A stretch of 64,000 nt of DNA from Augochlora pura (Eukaryota; Arthropoda; Insecta; Hymenoptera; Halictidae), in contig NC_135777.1 in the NCBI RefSeq assembly GCF_028453695.1, forward strand, positions 15,303,714 to 15,367,713, in the 5' to 3' direction. The stretch's first letter is position 1; every line of letters starts with the position of its first letter. The position numbers and the translations under genes are program-made. This document shows, piece after piece, positions 34,811-48,345 of the stretch. The notes beneath the pieces were generated by a model, which did no database searches, had not been told where the DNA came from, and saw only the letters and a program-made list of their open reading frames with translations.

Positions 34811-36340
34811 CTGAAAACTAAAGTAGCGATTTCATTCTATCCGGTCATTGGTAACAACATATTCGCGTAAATATCGAATCGCGGAATCGTAAATCGTAAT
34901 TAACACTCCGTATTCAGCGTGGCATCGTGTTGCACAAATGAACGTAATCAAGAAGTGGAAGAGCGAATCACAAAATCCGGCTTAATGAAAGGGGCGAATC
35001 ATCAAATTGAGTGATCAAATTACAAAATCGATCGTAATCAAAACGGCGAGTGGACAAATGTGGGCAAAATCAGGAATCGCATTGAAAGCAAATCCGGCTG
35101 GCAGCGAACTAATATACCCAAAATCTCGGGGCGCCGATCACGCGGTCGCGAGAGCAATAAGAAAAGGCGGTGGGCCGTGGTCGGATAGAAATCGTGGCCG
35201 CGGGTCAACGATCCGGCACTAATTGCGATTAAATGTCCGGATCGTGGAACTACGACACCGGGAACGCCGGCAATATATCAAGGACTACTTTCGGCTTCGC
35301 TTTCGCGATAATAAACGCGGCGAGGCTCGTCCAATATTGGCAATTCTCCTGGCGCAGGTACGTGGTTACACGTACGCGTTCCACGCACACGTTTCGTCCA
35401 GGCGTGACCAATATGGAGCCGTGGTCGTATCCGGGGCTCGCAAAGAGAAAAAGGGAGACAGAGAGACATGGATAGAGATAGAGATAGAGAGAGAGAGAGA
35501 CTGAGAGAGAAAGCGAGAGACTTTTCCTGTGTACGTATCGCGGGCATATCGGCCGATATTACCAAGGGGTGAAAAACTCGAAAGGACCACCCTCTCCGCA
35601 TCGTCGAGAGCCCCGGGGCTGTATTTGATCAGTTAGTCAGTCTTTCCGCGGCCACTCGGAGGATATTGTTACCGATGGCCCCGGTTAATATTCTCGGATT
35701 ACCGGCCTCGGCCGGATGCGAGCGGTTACCTTTTTCCCCCCATTTCTTTTTGCGAAAACACCGTCGGCCTCGATATGCGACCGCGACGTTAATGAGAACT
35801 GTTCCGGGACCGTCTGTAATTGATGCGCTCACGATGACTGCTCCCTCCTCCTCCTCCTCCACCACCTGGGATTAGCCCCGCACTTCGGAGGCCTGGGAAT
35901 ACGTTCAGTGGGGTTTACAGCCGACGGAAGTGCAATCCAACGGTAGGGCAAGCTCGCGAACGAACCTACGCTGGAACGGCCTCCGCTGAATGGGCACGTT
36001 CCTCCCGTTAAATCAAGCTACAGCTTGTGAACGCAGCGAAAGGAGAATAATAAATTTAACGGAGTCGCGAGTGCCGGGCGCGGACCCCGACCACCATGGT
36101 TTACGAGTTTCGAAGAGCTTAATCCCCCCGGGCAGCCCAATATTTTTCTTCTACCCTCTACGCCCCTCCCCCCCTCTTTTTCTTCATCGTTATTACTTCG
36201 TCGCGCCGCTCCGCCATTTTCTTCATTTTCGAGGCTCGACGGTACGGCGAGTGCCTTTCCCGAAATTCTGACGACGTGGTCGCGCACCTTTCGTTTGCAC
36301 TTGGGCGACAGTTCAGTCGGTCCTCGCACGTTCTTTAGAA
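34811..36340. other. Non-coding block; GAATC/AAATC-rich start, then CpG-rich
   Basis: From 34861 to about 35130 the words GAATC, AAATC and TAATC recur many times on the plus strand with irregular spacing, like a decayed satellite. The CpG-rich part holds a GA/GATA tract and a (CTC)n run at 35843-35861. No gene recognised. Confidence 0.45.
35457..35521. repeat. (GA)n with (GATAGA)n
   Basis: GA runs, three GATAGA units, then GA again. Confidence 0.85.
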
Positions 36341-37960
36341 ATAGTTGCTAGGAAGATCGTCGATCAACATACTTTCAGTTCCGTTTTACATCCTCACCTT
36401 TTGCACATAAATGTCGTCCATACGGCGACACTATAAGCACATTCATTTCAAAATAATATTCCTTTTCAATTATTATGTTTTTTTATACTGATATTCCCAT
36501 GTAATTTCGCAGCAGTACAATGATTTTTATTTGTAATCGACTTTGTACAGTAAAATCACAATTTTTGCCAAATTTATTCTGATTTCTTTTATAAGAATCC
36601 TTGTTTACATGCAGAATTACATAGGTGTTGGTAGAGTTGTTGGCAGGTATATTGGTAAAGTCTTCTATGAGCGAGGGTTTGAAAATTAATTTCAATTATA
36701 CTTATCTATTATACGTTCATAATTTTATCTGGTTTCTCGAAGCTCGACAATATTAAAAATATAATTGATGTCGTTCAATTTAAATTGTATTTTCGAGATT
36801 GTTGGCATAGCAGTTAAAAGGTCAATTGCACCAATTAAGCTTTCTGTTATTAGATAATTTCTCACAGAAAATGGTTATATTTCAACTGAGCGCATAATGG
36901 CGAATAAAATAGTTCTTCACGCATACCACGGAACTTCGCAGAGCACTAAAGTTTGCAAATATTTTCCGTTATTGCCAATTCATTTTACAAGTTCCCACGC
37001 TCTTTGAGGGGGGACGCTTTCTCGTAATTTACAAAAGATAAAATATACTCGGCACTATTTCAATGGGAATAGTAGGCACCGGCGGTGCTACGTTCCGAGC
37101 AGTAGGGGAACAAAGCTTACGCGCGAATATCACGTTTAATGAACCCGCCGGTAATAAAATCTCGCAGTAACGAAGTCAATTTTCAATTGTTAACGACGAT
37201 CTTGCGAAACGTTCGAAAAGAAACAACAAACGCTTCTGATGTTTCAACCGAGTGTGACCCAGATTCACAAAGAAGCATTGCGCCAGAACGATTTCAATTA
37301 AATGTACACCCCCGCCGAATGAGAGAAACAAGGGTATTAAGAATTGTCGCTAAAAACGTTTTTCCAACGAGCACGTTATATTTTCTATTGCCACCGTGTA
37401 CCGTAATGATTCCTGTCTATCGAAACGAGCTGTTATTTGTCGAAATACATACTTATTTGTTATACATACTTCCACTAATTTCTCAGTATAATGAAAGTAA
37501 TTTCAATTGCACATCAACTAGCCATTCCAATGAAATTCTAAATGCTCTTTGTAAAAGAGGAAATTTAAAATTCCGATTTATAAAATTAAGTTTTTTATTA
37601 TTATATATTTCTCCTTTGTAAATTCTATTAATAGGTTTCCGGCGAATAAATTTAATATTGAATCTAACGTGAATTAAAATTAACTAACTTGTATTGTGTT
37701 CATTATTTATAATAACGAACAGATAGAATAATGTGTACATGGATGAAGTAATTTATTCAATTATTTTCTATAAAAGGTTTTATCAAATTCCTTACAAGTT
37801 TTTAGAACGAATGCTCGTGCAAATTTTAATAATATTAAACAATATTTAAAATCCACGCGTACAATGGGATTCAAAGTGCAAGAGACATATTCGAGACTCC
37901 TTTGTATGTCAGTGGGTTAATCAATATACGTGAAACAATTTGATTAGAACGCGCAGATGT
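36341..37960. other. AT-rich non-coding block
   Basis: A 160-codon open frame (37139-37621) is long for AT-rich DNA, but it carries no recognisable domain. A lone GGGTTAA at 37914-37920 looks like a TTAA-element end without a partner. No gene called. Confidence 0.45.
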
Positions 37961-39360
37961 GCAGAGCCATTTTACTGTCCAAACTCTTCTAGCCGTAAAA
38001 TCTCAGTTTGATAGGAAGATTAGAAATCGCTGGGATTCCATTTCCAGCGCATGGAGGGACATCGCGGCAGAAAATTTCATTTTTGCCGAGGAACATACGG
38101 CCGTTACGTTTCGAATGGAAAGCAGAGCACGGTATCGCGGCGCTAGACTAAACTTGGAATCGTAGGGGGGTAGCGGTGTATGAATTTCGTAGCCGAGCGG
38201 TTCGCGAACAATCGATGAAATCGAGAGGCGGACCGTGTGCTGTGCTGTAGCTGTAAGAGGCAGAGAGGGCAGGCGTAAGCCTTCGAGCGGAGGCAAAGCG
38301 GAGCAGATTTTCAGGACTGCGTCGGGCCACACCGCTTGCCGTTCGCGTTCACTTTCCTTTCCCTCTCGGCGCGGTCCCCACTTGGTCGCGCGAGCGGCCG
38401 CGCGACGGTGGGGGGGGGGGGGGGGGGCTCAGCTAATTGAACGGGTAATTGATGAGGCTGCAGTCTGTACTTACACAACGCTCCAATTGTGCTCAGCCAA
38501 GCGCCGGCACTGTGTGCCAATATTAGCGATGCACTCGACGTCCCTATAACGGACCCCTCCACGCACAAATAATGCCCCGAGTACCATAAATACTCGACGG
38601 CTTCCGCAATATGCCCCGACGACGTCGCGGCCGGTAGCCGGGCTCACAAAGGCGCCGAGAGTCCTTCAAGGATCGGAGACGCGAATACCGGAAGATGTCG
38701 CCCCCCTCCCCGACCCTCGCACGCACACGCAGCGCTAATGATTTTTCGAGGGGGGTCGCGAGAGGTGTTGTTTCGCGAGCGAAACACTCGGGGCCCTGCT
38801 CTCTCGAGACCCGGGCCCTTTCTCGGGGCCCGGAGCGAACGATTTCTCGTGCCACCAAGAAGTGTGTTTTCGTTCCTCTGTTCGTGGGAGACTTGTCCGG
38901 CACGGCGGCGGCAGCTTCATGGAAATCAGCCTCCGACCGCTCGAGCAGCAAATTTGTTTGCATTCAACCGAGCCTCCGCTCCTTAGACCACCTACCAATA
39001 GATAATAATAATAGTTTTCTTTGATGGAGAGCCTGTAAACCTGCACCGCGCTAATAGTCCCATAAACGCGGCATTAGGCGGACTTAATGGACAACCGGTG
39101 TCACTTCAAACGCTCGTTCCTGTTTTATGACGCTAATGCCTAAACTCCGACACTGTTTGTCTCTTCTAATACGTCGTACTGTTACTTTGCGCCGCTTTCA
39201 TGACACCGACGTTTTCTCTGACGCCGACGTTGTATAACTATTTTACGGATTCCGCTGTTTCGAAACTTAACAACCCCTTATCTGCCGGCGATGACTTTAT
39301 AACTATTCGAAAGCCTACAATTTACAGTTAGAAACTTCTCAGTGAATTGTTTCATGGCGT
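37961..39360. other. CpG-rich non-coding block
   Basis: Contains an 18-base G run. Overlapping frames on both strands (up to 139 codons) have no conserved motif. Confidence 0.5.
38410..38427 (+). repeat. G18 homopolymer
   Basis: Eighteen consecutive G bases after CGCGACGGT; possible G-quadruplex or assembly-sensitive site. Confidence 0.85.
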
Positions 39361-41620
39361 TAATTATTCGAATTGTGCACCAACGAGTTGCCTTCTCCAG
39401 TAATATTACCGGACCTAATACGGAATCTAATAATCATTTCAGATTATTGTGTAGAAAAAGGTTGTATAAATTTTTGTAGGATAGTGGTTGAAAATTTTAT
39501 TAATAAACTTCTGGTAGATAAAGTGTTAAAAGTACAATTAACGACTGACGGTAGAAGAAGCGATTTTGTTTCACATAAATACATAAAATGTCCAATTTTT
39601 TAACGAAAAATTAATAGTCGTATAAGCAAATCAATATAAAAGATTTAAGGGATTACAAGGTTACGATCAATTTTATTTCAACTGAAAAATGATATTGTCG
39701 AACACTTATACTACTGTCCGATAAACCGATGTTTCAAGATAACATAATGCCGACGTATTTCATGTCCAACGTCCCTATTTTTGAACGGGCATTTTTGTAA
39801 AAATGCCAAGCGATTCCATAAATCGAAACAATGGAAAAAGGTGAAGTGCACGATGTTGAACGGTATGTTCTTGTTTAGAAACACCCGCATACGAGTAAAC
39901 ATGTTTCCACAGCCAACGGTTATATAACAGTATCTGTGTCAGCGAATATACAAAGAATAATGTTGAAAAGTATGGGTAAAATTTTCACATTAATTTCCAT
40001 ATGCTCTATCAATTTTTTATTCTTGCGTTTGTGTCACTGTTTGAAGAAGGAATTATAATCGAGAACTGTATCTTAATAGGTAAGATACTTTTACCTTATA
40101 CGTTCGCAATTACTGGAACAGAATGTATAGCTGAGACATCGCCGATGTGTCAACCACTGTCCCCGAAACGTTAAAAATGGGCATAGTATATCTGGCGTTA
40201 TCGAATCAGCTCATCCGCGTTTTCCAAGGGCCGCGAGAAACAGCCCCCACAAATCCAGATACTTCAACACCGCGTAAATTGTAATCTATCGAGCGTATTG
40301 ACTAAACGAAAGCCATAAAAGTCACGATTAACGGATAGGGGCAGCGCTCGTCGGTTTTTGCAGTTGTATAAATCCAGGCCGACGACAAACGCATAGACTC
40401 TTTCGCGAATAATGCTGGCAGCGTCGTAAATAGCGGTCTGCACGCGCAATATATCTCGCTGTCATTTCCTCGTCCCGGCCAGGGCCGGCAAAAAAAAAAA
40501 ACGGGGGAAAGGGTCCTCGAAGTGTATCCGAGACAGGAATACCCAAGCCCGTGAACACCGACAAATTGTTTTTCCGTCGATCCCGGCGGCGGTCCTCGTC
40601 GCGGAACAATTTCGAAATTCGTCGCGCGCGTCGAGCGGCAAGCGTGATCGCGCATACTTCTCCGGAAATTATGCGGCTCTATGGCCGGGCCAGCTCGTGA
40701 ACAAGATGGCGGACGGCCCATCGGCCGCGTTCATTTCACGCCCCTACTTATCTTCGTTAATATATCTCCCACGATCGTGTAAATCGCTGCTGCTCGTTAC
40801 ACGGGACCCGGGCTACTACTCTCCGTGATTGTATTTCCAACGAGGGCCATATCTTTTCGGGAACGGGAGATTCGAGGGGCCGGACCGTTCGGGAAATACG
40901 CTTTGGTTTCCGCTTCCGGTCGCTGATCGCACCTACCGATACCGGGGAGAATGAACCCACGAAAATTCCCAGGAAAATAATTTCTCGCGAGACGCCACCT
41001 CTTATAATAAGTAGCTTCGGCCGAGGATCCCCTTTGAAAATTGTAGTGCTGCTATTCCTGAACTGAATTTCTAAGTTTATCCTGGAACAGAGGATTCTTA
41101 TTTCACTTATAGTAATCAGATTGCCAGTATGCAGGCGAATAAAGCTTGTCGAATCTGCTTTTCGATAACTGGAATCAATTGGTTTCTGCGGGATGAGAAT
41201 ATCTTCTAGGTAGAAACGAAATTAAAATTTCATCGAACCTTCATAGAACACTTTCAGGCTGTATTAATCAATTAGATTCTACCTATTATTTATTCCTAGT
41301 TCTATTCCGGAAGCGTCAATCCCATTGTCTTATAATAGTTGCACATAAAATCGTCTTATCATAGTTGCACATATAAAATCAAATTGTCTAACTTCGGGTA
41401 CGGCACGTGTGAACCACTTTCGGTATCCCCTCTAAAAACGCAAATTCAATTAATCGCATCCTCTAGCGTATAATTAAGCGACCACTTCTCCTGCTCGTGG
41501 TAATGGATAAATTGACCAAGAGATCGAGCTTGACGAACGAACCACCGTTTCCAGTCTAATCAAAATCCAATTTCACTAATGCACAAACATCGTCCCAATC
41601 GAAAGATAAACCGAGCGAAA
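39361..41620. other. Non-coding block: AT-rich, CpG-rich at 40180-41030, then AT-rich
   Basis: Minus-strand frames of up to 139 codons (40302-40721) overlap in two frames and have no recognisable motif. No repeat family was matched. Confidence 0.5.
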
Positions 41621-42960
41621 GTCAATTTACCAGCTTGCGAGACCTCGATAGCGATAATAAGGAACAAACAGGCCGTGGAAGCGGTTTCCCGAGGAAGATC
41701 CCGACCTGCAGTGGCCGGATGTGATTATTGTCTCGCTTGATCCTGCGGCGAGCTTTCCGCTCACGGAATCTCCGCAGAGGATCGACGCCGCGGCCGCGCG
41801 CGCGGTTTTATTTATAAAACCGTTCGACTGCGTGTAACTCGGTTATCCTTTGCTCCCAGGTGGAGCAGTCGGTGCGCGCGGCGCCGCGTCGGCGAAGAAT
41901 CGCGCGAAATAAATAAATCAAACGGAGGAGAAGCAGCAGAAGCTAGCTGGCTTGCTAGGAGCCGGGCCGTAGCTAGCCCGCGAAGCACGTAGGCGACGAG
42001 ACGAGACCGCGCAAGCATGAGCGCGCGCGCTTATGAAAAAGCTGCGTCCTGATGCGTGCAAAAAAGTGTCCCGAGGGCGGTGAATCCTTGAATATACTTA
42101 ACCCGTGTTCCGCGACGCGGCCCGTTGAAAGTTGCAGTCACGTACATGAATACAAAAAGTCCGGCTTTATGAGCTTCCCCGTGTACCGTACGTACGGAGC
42201 CAGGGTTGCCGAGGGTTGGCCGGGAGTGAAAGGACTGACGTCGCGCTGGTGGAACGAGGGTGAGAGCGTCTGCGGGGCCGCGGGAGGCCGCGGAGGGCCG
42301 GGGCTCGCCGCCGTGGAACTTTTATAATACGCACGCGGCGCGGGGCCATAGATTTGAATTAATTCGGCGGCGAAGTTTTCCCGGGCAAATAAAAATAAGT
42401 CACTGTATCAATTTAATACCGTTTCGCGGCGCGGCGATCCTCCTTGGCCTTCCTCGGGCTGCTTCCCTTCGGCCTCGGCCGCGAAGGGCTCCGCCGTTAT
42501 TACTTCGGCCGTTGTTCAAGAATTGGTCAAACATCGGGCCTCGAATTGCCTTCGCGGGGAGGAATGGAGGAAAAAAAGCCGCTCGAGTGCCGATGAAATC
42601 GTCCACTCTGTAAACAGAGAGTTATTAAAGCCGGCTTTATTGCGGCATGATAGCCGTCCACCCTCGCCGCGGTTTACGCGAATTTAGGTTTAACGACCGC
42701 CGTTGCGAATCGACGATCCGGACGAAAGTCATTTTGGCGGGCATCAAAACCTTTTAATTTTTTATCGAACGCCGCGGTGGTGTGGGGCAATTGAAAGACA
42801 TCTGTTAATGAATTTTCTGAGGCGAACCTCAGCCGTTCGTTTCTTTGACTTTTTGCTGCATGATTATTTTTATAACATCACCACTCCATTTCGAACAGAT
42901 GCGAAAACAATAATTTATCTTTGGTACTATGCAACTTGCGGCTTTAGTAACGCTCTCCGA
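41621..42960. other. CpG-rich non-coding block
   Basis: Very CpG-rich at 41780-42030, with a hairpin of GGTTTTAT and ATAAAACC arms at about 41804-41821 that includes a TATAAAA word. It could be a CpG-rich promoter region, but no initiator at the right distance and no exon was found. Confidence 0.4.
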
Positions 42961-43442
42961 TAAGGGAGACTCTGATTATAGTTCAGGAAGGAGTGAACCG
43001 TGACGACGGGAGTCTCTGTTGGAACGTTACCTTTGGACGTTACCATTCATTGTTAAGATACTAATTATTATTCGGTGAAAAGGATTCTCTTTTTCCTTTT
43101 AAAAAAAATTACTGATATACATGGTTATATACATATATTTAGTCAATCTCTCTCTTTTACATTCAACATTTGAAAATTGTCGAGTTAATTAACATAGGAG
43201 ATAACTAAAACTGCCGGCAGCACGTTCAAAAATATCGAAAATCGCGCCCGCCTGCAGACTGTTAATGAACGCGATGTAAATTAGTGAAATATATAGGTGG
43301 AAAAATCAATATTGATTATGAGAAGCTTGTCACTATTTCATTTTCGCCTGTGCTATCGTCCTCAGTTATAATGTCTTATCTACTAATTTGCTTTTTGCCA
43401 GGATATTTTTAAATATTCGGAATATCATTTAGCTTTTAGCAT
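42961..43442. other. AT-rich non-coding stretch
   Basis: Nothing recognised. Confidence 0.55.
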
Positions 43443-43713
43443 TTAACACTTTATCGACCGGTTATTCGACCGTAAATATTTATTTCATTGCAGGGTAATT
43501 GAATCTATTAACATTTACATATTTCCATAACATTATCGTTAAGTAATATACATTTTATTTTAATTGAATTTATCGCGCAAGATATCTAATATATTTAAAT
43601 AATTATGTAATAATATGGGAGCATCCAGAGATAAAATACCTGGACAATAAATTATTAGTAGCCTTTAGTAATCTAAAAGCCGATTGATAGGCTACCGGTC
43701 GGTAAAGTGTTAA
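43443..43713 (+). mobile_element. TTAA-bounded miniature element, CACTTTATCGACCGG group
   Basis: A 271-bp element with TTAA at both ends. The left end is TTAACACTTTATCGACCGG; the right end read inward is TTAACACTTTACCGACCGG, so 18 of the first 19 bases match. An inverted repeat CGGT/ACCG (43459-43472) begins seventeen bases from the left end. The interior is AT-rich and non-coding. This is the only copy in the window. Confidence 0.85.
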
Positions 43714-44542
43714 GCAAAGCTAAAATATCCTATATATTTCATAGAAACTAATGGAGTACTTGAAAGATTTTACTCTATTAATATATTATATTATACCAAA
43801 TGTTACATTAAAATTTGCCGTTTTTAATTATATTCCGAACATTCTCAGCAATTGGGACACACACCCGACATTCGATAACTAAATTTATTTAATCTCGACA
43901 TTACACTTCAGTTACAAAGTCGCGAAATTCTTGAATCTCGTTCAACCAGATTGGCAATCCGCTCCGACGCAGCTGGTTCTTCGAGGTGTCTCGCAAAGTT
44001 CCCCGTCACCTGTAAGCGAACACCTGTTTTATTAATAACCGTTGTCAACGTCCGCGAAATTCGCCGGGAGAGGATGCGCCTCCTGCGGCTGTCAAGTGTG
44101 TCCGCGGCGGGGTATACCGAACGGGATAGTCCACTTTGAACTAACCCGGTCCTAACTAAACAATTACGACTGAGCTTTATTGCGGGCAACTGGATCGCTC
44201 GCGGCGAGTTTTAATTGAAAAGTGACCCCGCCCCTGTGTGCCGAAGTGTCGTTGTTCTCCATTGGGACGTCGACGATTCTGTGTGACGAATGGTTATTAC
44301 GGTTGGAATTAAAAATCCGGCTTGGCCAGCGATACATCCGGTCGGCGAAGATCGTCCTATCGGAACGACAGCGGAACATTTTGCGTGGCCGTTGCGGTCG
44401 ATGCAGGACTTGTTCGCTGGTGGGCCGCGAGCACCATTACACGTGCGAGTTGTAGGCGGAAAAATATGCTTATTACTACGGCTGGGAATTTGTGGCGAGA
44501 GATATCCATGTGTTTAGAGAGCCTGGAAACGTTCAGCCATCG
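43714..44542. other. Non-coding block, CpG-rich from about 43910
   Basis: Three overlapping plus-strand frames of 74-77 codons and two minus-strand frames share this stretch; none shows a motif. Confidence 0.5.
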
Positions 44543-44600
44543 TTGACGCTAGGTTTACGGGGCCCGTCGAAATGGCGCGTTCCAAATTTTTCAATTCACG
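44543..44600 (+). mobile_element. Solo end of TTAA-type element, ACGCTA group
   Basis: TTGACGCTAGGTTTACGG resembles the ends of the 31913-32092 element, and an imperfect palindrome CGTC-GAAAT-GGCG (44565-44577) sits twenty-three bases in. The sequence after it, GTTCCAAATTTTTCA, also resembles the corresponding part of the other copy. The opposite end was not found, so the right border is arbitrary. Confidence 0.45.
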
Positions 44601-46500
44601 ATTATCGCCGCTGTAAATACACGTTCGTGAAGAGTTAATTCAATAAATTTGTTTCCTTGGGTACACCAGCTAAGAAATGCACATATTTTGAAACGTTATA
44701 ACTATTACTAAACTGGACTAAATGATTTGAATTTTTCGGAGATGTTAGTAAGACTTATTTATTGTACATATAACAGAAATGCTCTACTTTAATTTTGTTA
44801 TTATTCAGAATAATCAAAAGAATAAAAATACTCATGTTTTTCATCTATTTATCTGAACTTGGAATGAAAATTTAAAGATAAGCATTTTTAGATCTCGGTG
44901 ACCCGCATGTATACCTACTGAAAAATGTATTGAAATGACAGATTGATTATAATTGTGTTCGAAAATGGACGCGAATTAAATTGCATTACGAATCACTCGA
45001 TAACGTCGACAATGGAATCGATCCTTTCGGAACGATTTTCCTCTACAACAAATTATTTTCAGCGCGTCTTGACGTTCCTCGTCACACGGCTCATCCCGGC
45101 ATGTCCATCGCGTACCCTATAACCGGAATAACTAGTCGCGGCCTCAAAGCATCTGGCTTTGTGTCATCAACCCCTTCACCGCAAGATCCATAAATCTTGA
45201 CGAACAAAACCAGCGAGCGGGTAGAATATGGAACGGGGAACAGTCGGCGAAACAACGTACTACAGACCGATCACGCTTGTAACTCTCTGGTTCGCAAGTG
45301 TTTCGCTTTCAAACGTCGGTATCGGCCTCACCACTTAACGTCGTCGGTCCTTTAAATTACTGCGTCCCGTATAGAAACGGCTCGAATATATTGTATTATC
45401 AACATGGAATCGGTTCATTGGATTCCCAGTCCGCCGATCCAATTAGTCGAACACCGAAAGCTGCGTCGCTGATCGAGTCGCAGTTATTAGAGGGACTTCG
45501 CGAATGGGGACGAGGGATTCTTTCGTCTCTCGTTTTTCCGCGGTAAAGTTCTCGCGGAGAGGCTCAAAGGGCCGAGCGATAGGATAAAAGAGAGAGAGAG
45601 AGAGAGAGATAGAGATCGTTCCCAATCGGTTACATGCCCTGTTGCCTTTCGCTTCACGTCTGATCGCGTTTACGAGTGTCTCGCGATCCCGTTGAGCGCG
45701 TGAAAAATTGCCACGGCCGGGAACAAGGCAGCTTTTCACCGTGAACAATGAGCGACGGTTCTAAACGTTGCTTAAAATCACCGGCGGCGGTGCGAGCGGA
45801 GCAGAGTGCTCGCGCGATCGAGGACCCCGCACGTGTGCCCGAGCCCATCGATCCCACCAGCCCGTTTTATCCTCGCTGCTCGACTTTTATGGACTTCCGT
45901 AGCCTTTATTCCCGCCGTTCGAGGATGCGGCTTTGATGTCTTTACGAGGCAGTCTCTCACCGAAATAAACGCACCGAGAACATATGGAGACGGATCCCAA
46001 GCAGCAGCGATCGCCTCTTGGCTTCTCTCCGGGCGAACGCGTCAGCGAGCGAACGACTGTTCCACGTTTATATCCAACAATATCTGCGGGGGCGCCGTTC
46101 CCTCGGAGTTAAGCGGGGTTAATCGCTCGCCGCTTCCTGTTTTCACAATCCGGCGATAGGAGAATAAGACCGAAAGAGGAATTCAATGTTTGGCCACGGA
46201 GCGAGCTGCCGCGCTGCTCCCGCGAGCGAGCGAGCGAGCAAACATCATCTCTCCCGGAAACTTACCCCTCGGCACGGGGGTGAGAAGTGGCCGCACCGAC
46301 GAACGTTTCATAATGGATGTTGATTCTCATCCGTGTAATGTCAAATGACCTCCTCCGTTCTGCTCCAACCGTTTAACGGTTTTACTACAGCAATCGACTC
46401 CTCGAGTCGACCGGGACGATGCCGGACGAATAGGTGCTGAAATCTCGAATGGTTCTGAATGCCCTCTATTAATTGTTTAATGGATTCGGTGCGGGATTGG
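44601..46500. other. Non-coding block: AT-rich to 45000, then CpG-rich
   Basis: Contains a GA array and a (GCGA)n run at 46218-46239. Frames up to 117 codons overlap on both strands without motifs. No gene recognised. Confidence 0.5.
45588..45614. repeat. (GA)n microsatellite
   Basis: About ten GA units followed by GATAGAGAT. Confidence 0.9.
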
Positions 46501-47936
46501 TACTTAAATTGATCGATGTTTATGGCGAACGAATAATGATCGGAAATAGAAATAAAGATGTACTTTCTTTTTTAATCATTTCAATAAATGAAGGATTATG
46601 TTTAGACCGTCTTCAGATTCTTCTAATTTCTACATCGTTTCGTATTTAACCTAGTCAAGTTTAGAATAAGTGCATAAAATCCTTTGTCTAAACATTAATA
46701 GAAATGGAACAATTCTCTGAATTCAATTTGTAATGAAATGTAAATTCTATAGATTTATAACGAAAATGATGATGCACGTAATAATGATCATGTAAAGAGT
46801 AAAGAATTATTTTCAGTGTATTAAAATTATAAAGAAATCCCATTACATTGATTAGAAATTGTTCATTAATTAATATCCGAACGGAAATAATGGAAAATCT
46901 ATTATGTCCATGCAGCAAGAGGCGAAAGATTAACGCGTTAGCTATAACCATTCGCTTCTGCAACAGCCCCTGCAGTGGCAACATTTTATTAAATGCCCCT
47001 TTTTCATTACACATCTCTTTGGAACGCTAAAAAGTCGGGAAAAAAATCTCATTAACATGCTGAATATTACGACGGTACGCGGCGCAGTGGTAAATAAAAG
47101 CGCACGCAAAATGGCGGTCGACGGGGACACGTGACACCGTTGGCAAACGCATTAAGGACGCGCACCAGACTGCCTTTTTTGAGAGTATCTGGTGCAGGAA
47201 AAATCGGCCTCATCCCGGCTGTTCCCGTCGGATCGCGTGCCTCGTTAGCATCAGAGTGCGCGGAAATCCAAAAATCTCAAAACGCTTCGCATCGAGCGCC
47301 GAAATCTCAATATCGGCAGATTCCGAAATTTTAGGTGCTCTCGGATACGCGGCGCGACTCGACGTTTCCGGTTCCCCGGAGCTCGTTAGCCCCGGCGTCG
47401 AGTTTTCTTGCGTCCCGCGAACGCAAGAACGCGACGCACCGAGGGAAGACCGGGTACGGCGGCGCGCGGCGCGCGGTTTTATTGAAGCCTAACTAACAAG
47501 AATTCATGGGATCCTGCGGGGTTCGGGCGTCTGAGCGCACGAAATTTCATTCGGTATTCAAGCGGTTCACCTACGCTCCAGCATTCGAAATCATTCCATT
47601 GAATCCCGGAGGCCGGGGCATTAATTTCCCCTACATTTCACCTGGCGCCCTCGCCCTTAAACGTCGGAGCACGCCCCTAGCCCCCTACCAGGCCGCGCCC
47701 GGCCGGTCATTAAATTTTCTTTTTCTCGGGGTCCGGGGCTCTCTCGGTGCTCTCGGCGAACGGTAACGGTGTCGCATCGGGCAGAAGTATTTTACAACGA
47801 CTGTAAATAAAAGCCCGCGCGAACTGGCGCACTTTCCCCCTTTACTACGGGCATATTATTGCCCCTTTTACGTTTTCCCCGATAGCGGGAAGTCACGGTG
47901 TATCCAGCTGCGGCACGATCTTTCCGGCCGAGCACT

Positions 47937-47977
<41 letters not shown>

Positions 47978-48296
47978 AGTCCCGGCCAATAGTTAGAGCA
48001 ATACTTCAATCGGGCCGAGCGCCGCGGCGGCGCGGCGGCGCGGCTAAGAGGAGAGGGAGACGTTTCTCGCGTTACCTTCGATCCCCCGGTGTATTGGCCG
48101 CGATTCTGCAGCCCCCGGGGTCCCGAGGGAAATTTAAAAAATCCTGATCCCGTGGCCTGCCACGGAAGAAGGAAACGCGAGGAGACGGGGGTAGACTATT
48201 CGTCTCCACGGAGCGTAGCTTCGCGACGAGCCGGCGCATTCCTCCGGCTACGCGAATACAGAGTGTTTGCGCTAGCACTGGCCAGCAGAAGTGGAG
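46501..48296. other. Non-coding block: AT-rich to 47050, then CpG-rich
   Basis: No recognisable exon. The CpG-rich part holds the hexamer array at 47937 and a GCGGCG-type run at 48019-48046. Confidence 0.5.
47937..47976. repeat. (CTCGGG)n hexamer array
   Basis: Six tandem CTCGGG units. The complementary strand would read as a Pro-Ser repeat, which accounts for a short open frame there. Confidence 0.9.
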
Positions 48297-48345
48297 GACT
48301 ATCGATGGTGCTATCGTCGAAAATTGTCGATTTACTATCGATAGT
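48297..48345. promoter_or_regulatory. CGATA/TATCGATA motif cluster
   Basis: Within 49 bases the CGATA word occurs four times, counting both strands (TATCG at 48299, 48312 and 48336; CGATA at 48339), and the cluster ends in the perfect palindrome ACTATCGATAGT (48334-48345), which contains TATCGATA. TATCGATA is the DREF site of insects, and clustered CGATA is the Drosophila BEAF-32 pattern. The cluster lies just before a CpG-rich to AT-rich change. Function inferred from motifs only. Confidence 0.35.

Noticed and set aside
37692..37920. Possible TTAA element ending GTGGGTTAA
   Set aside because: The candidate left end TTAACTAAC matches the right end too poorly.
47792..47989. Minus-strand frame with Pro-Ser repeat
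   Set aside because: Arises from the CTCGGG hexamer array.
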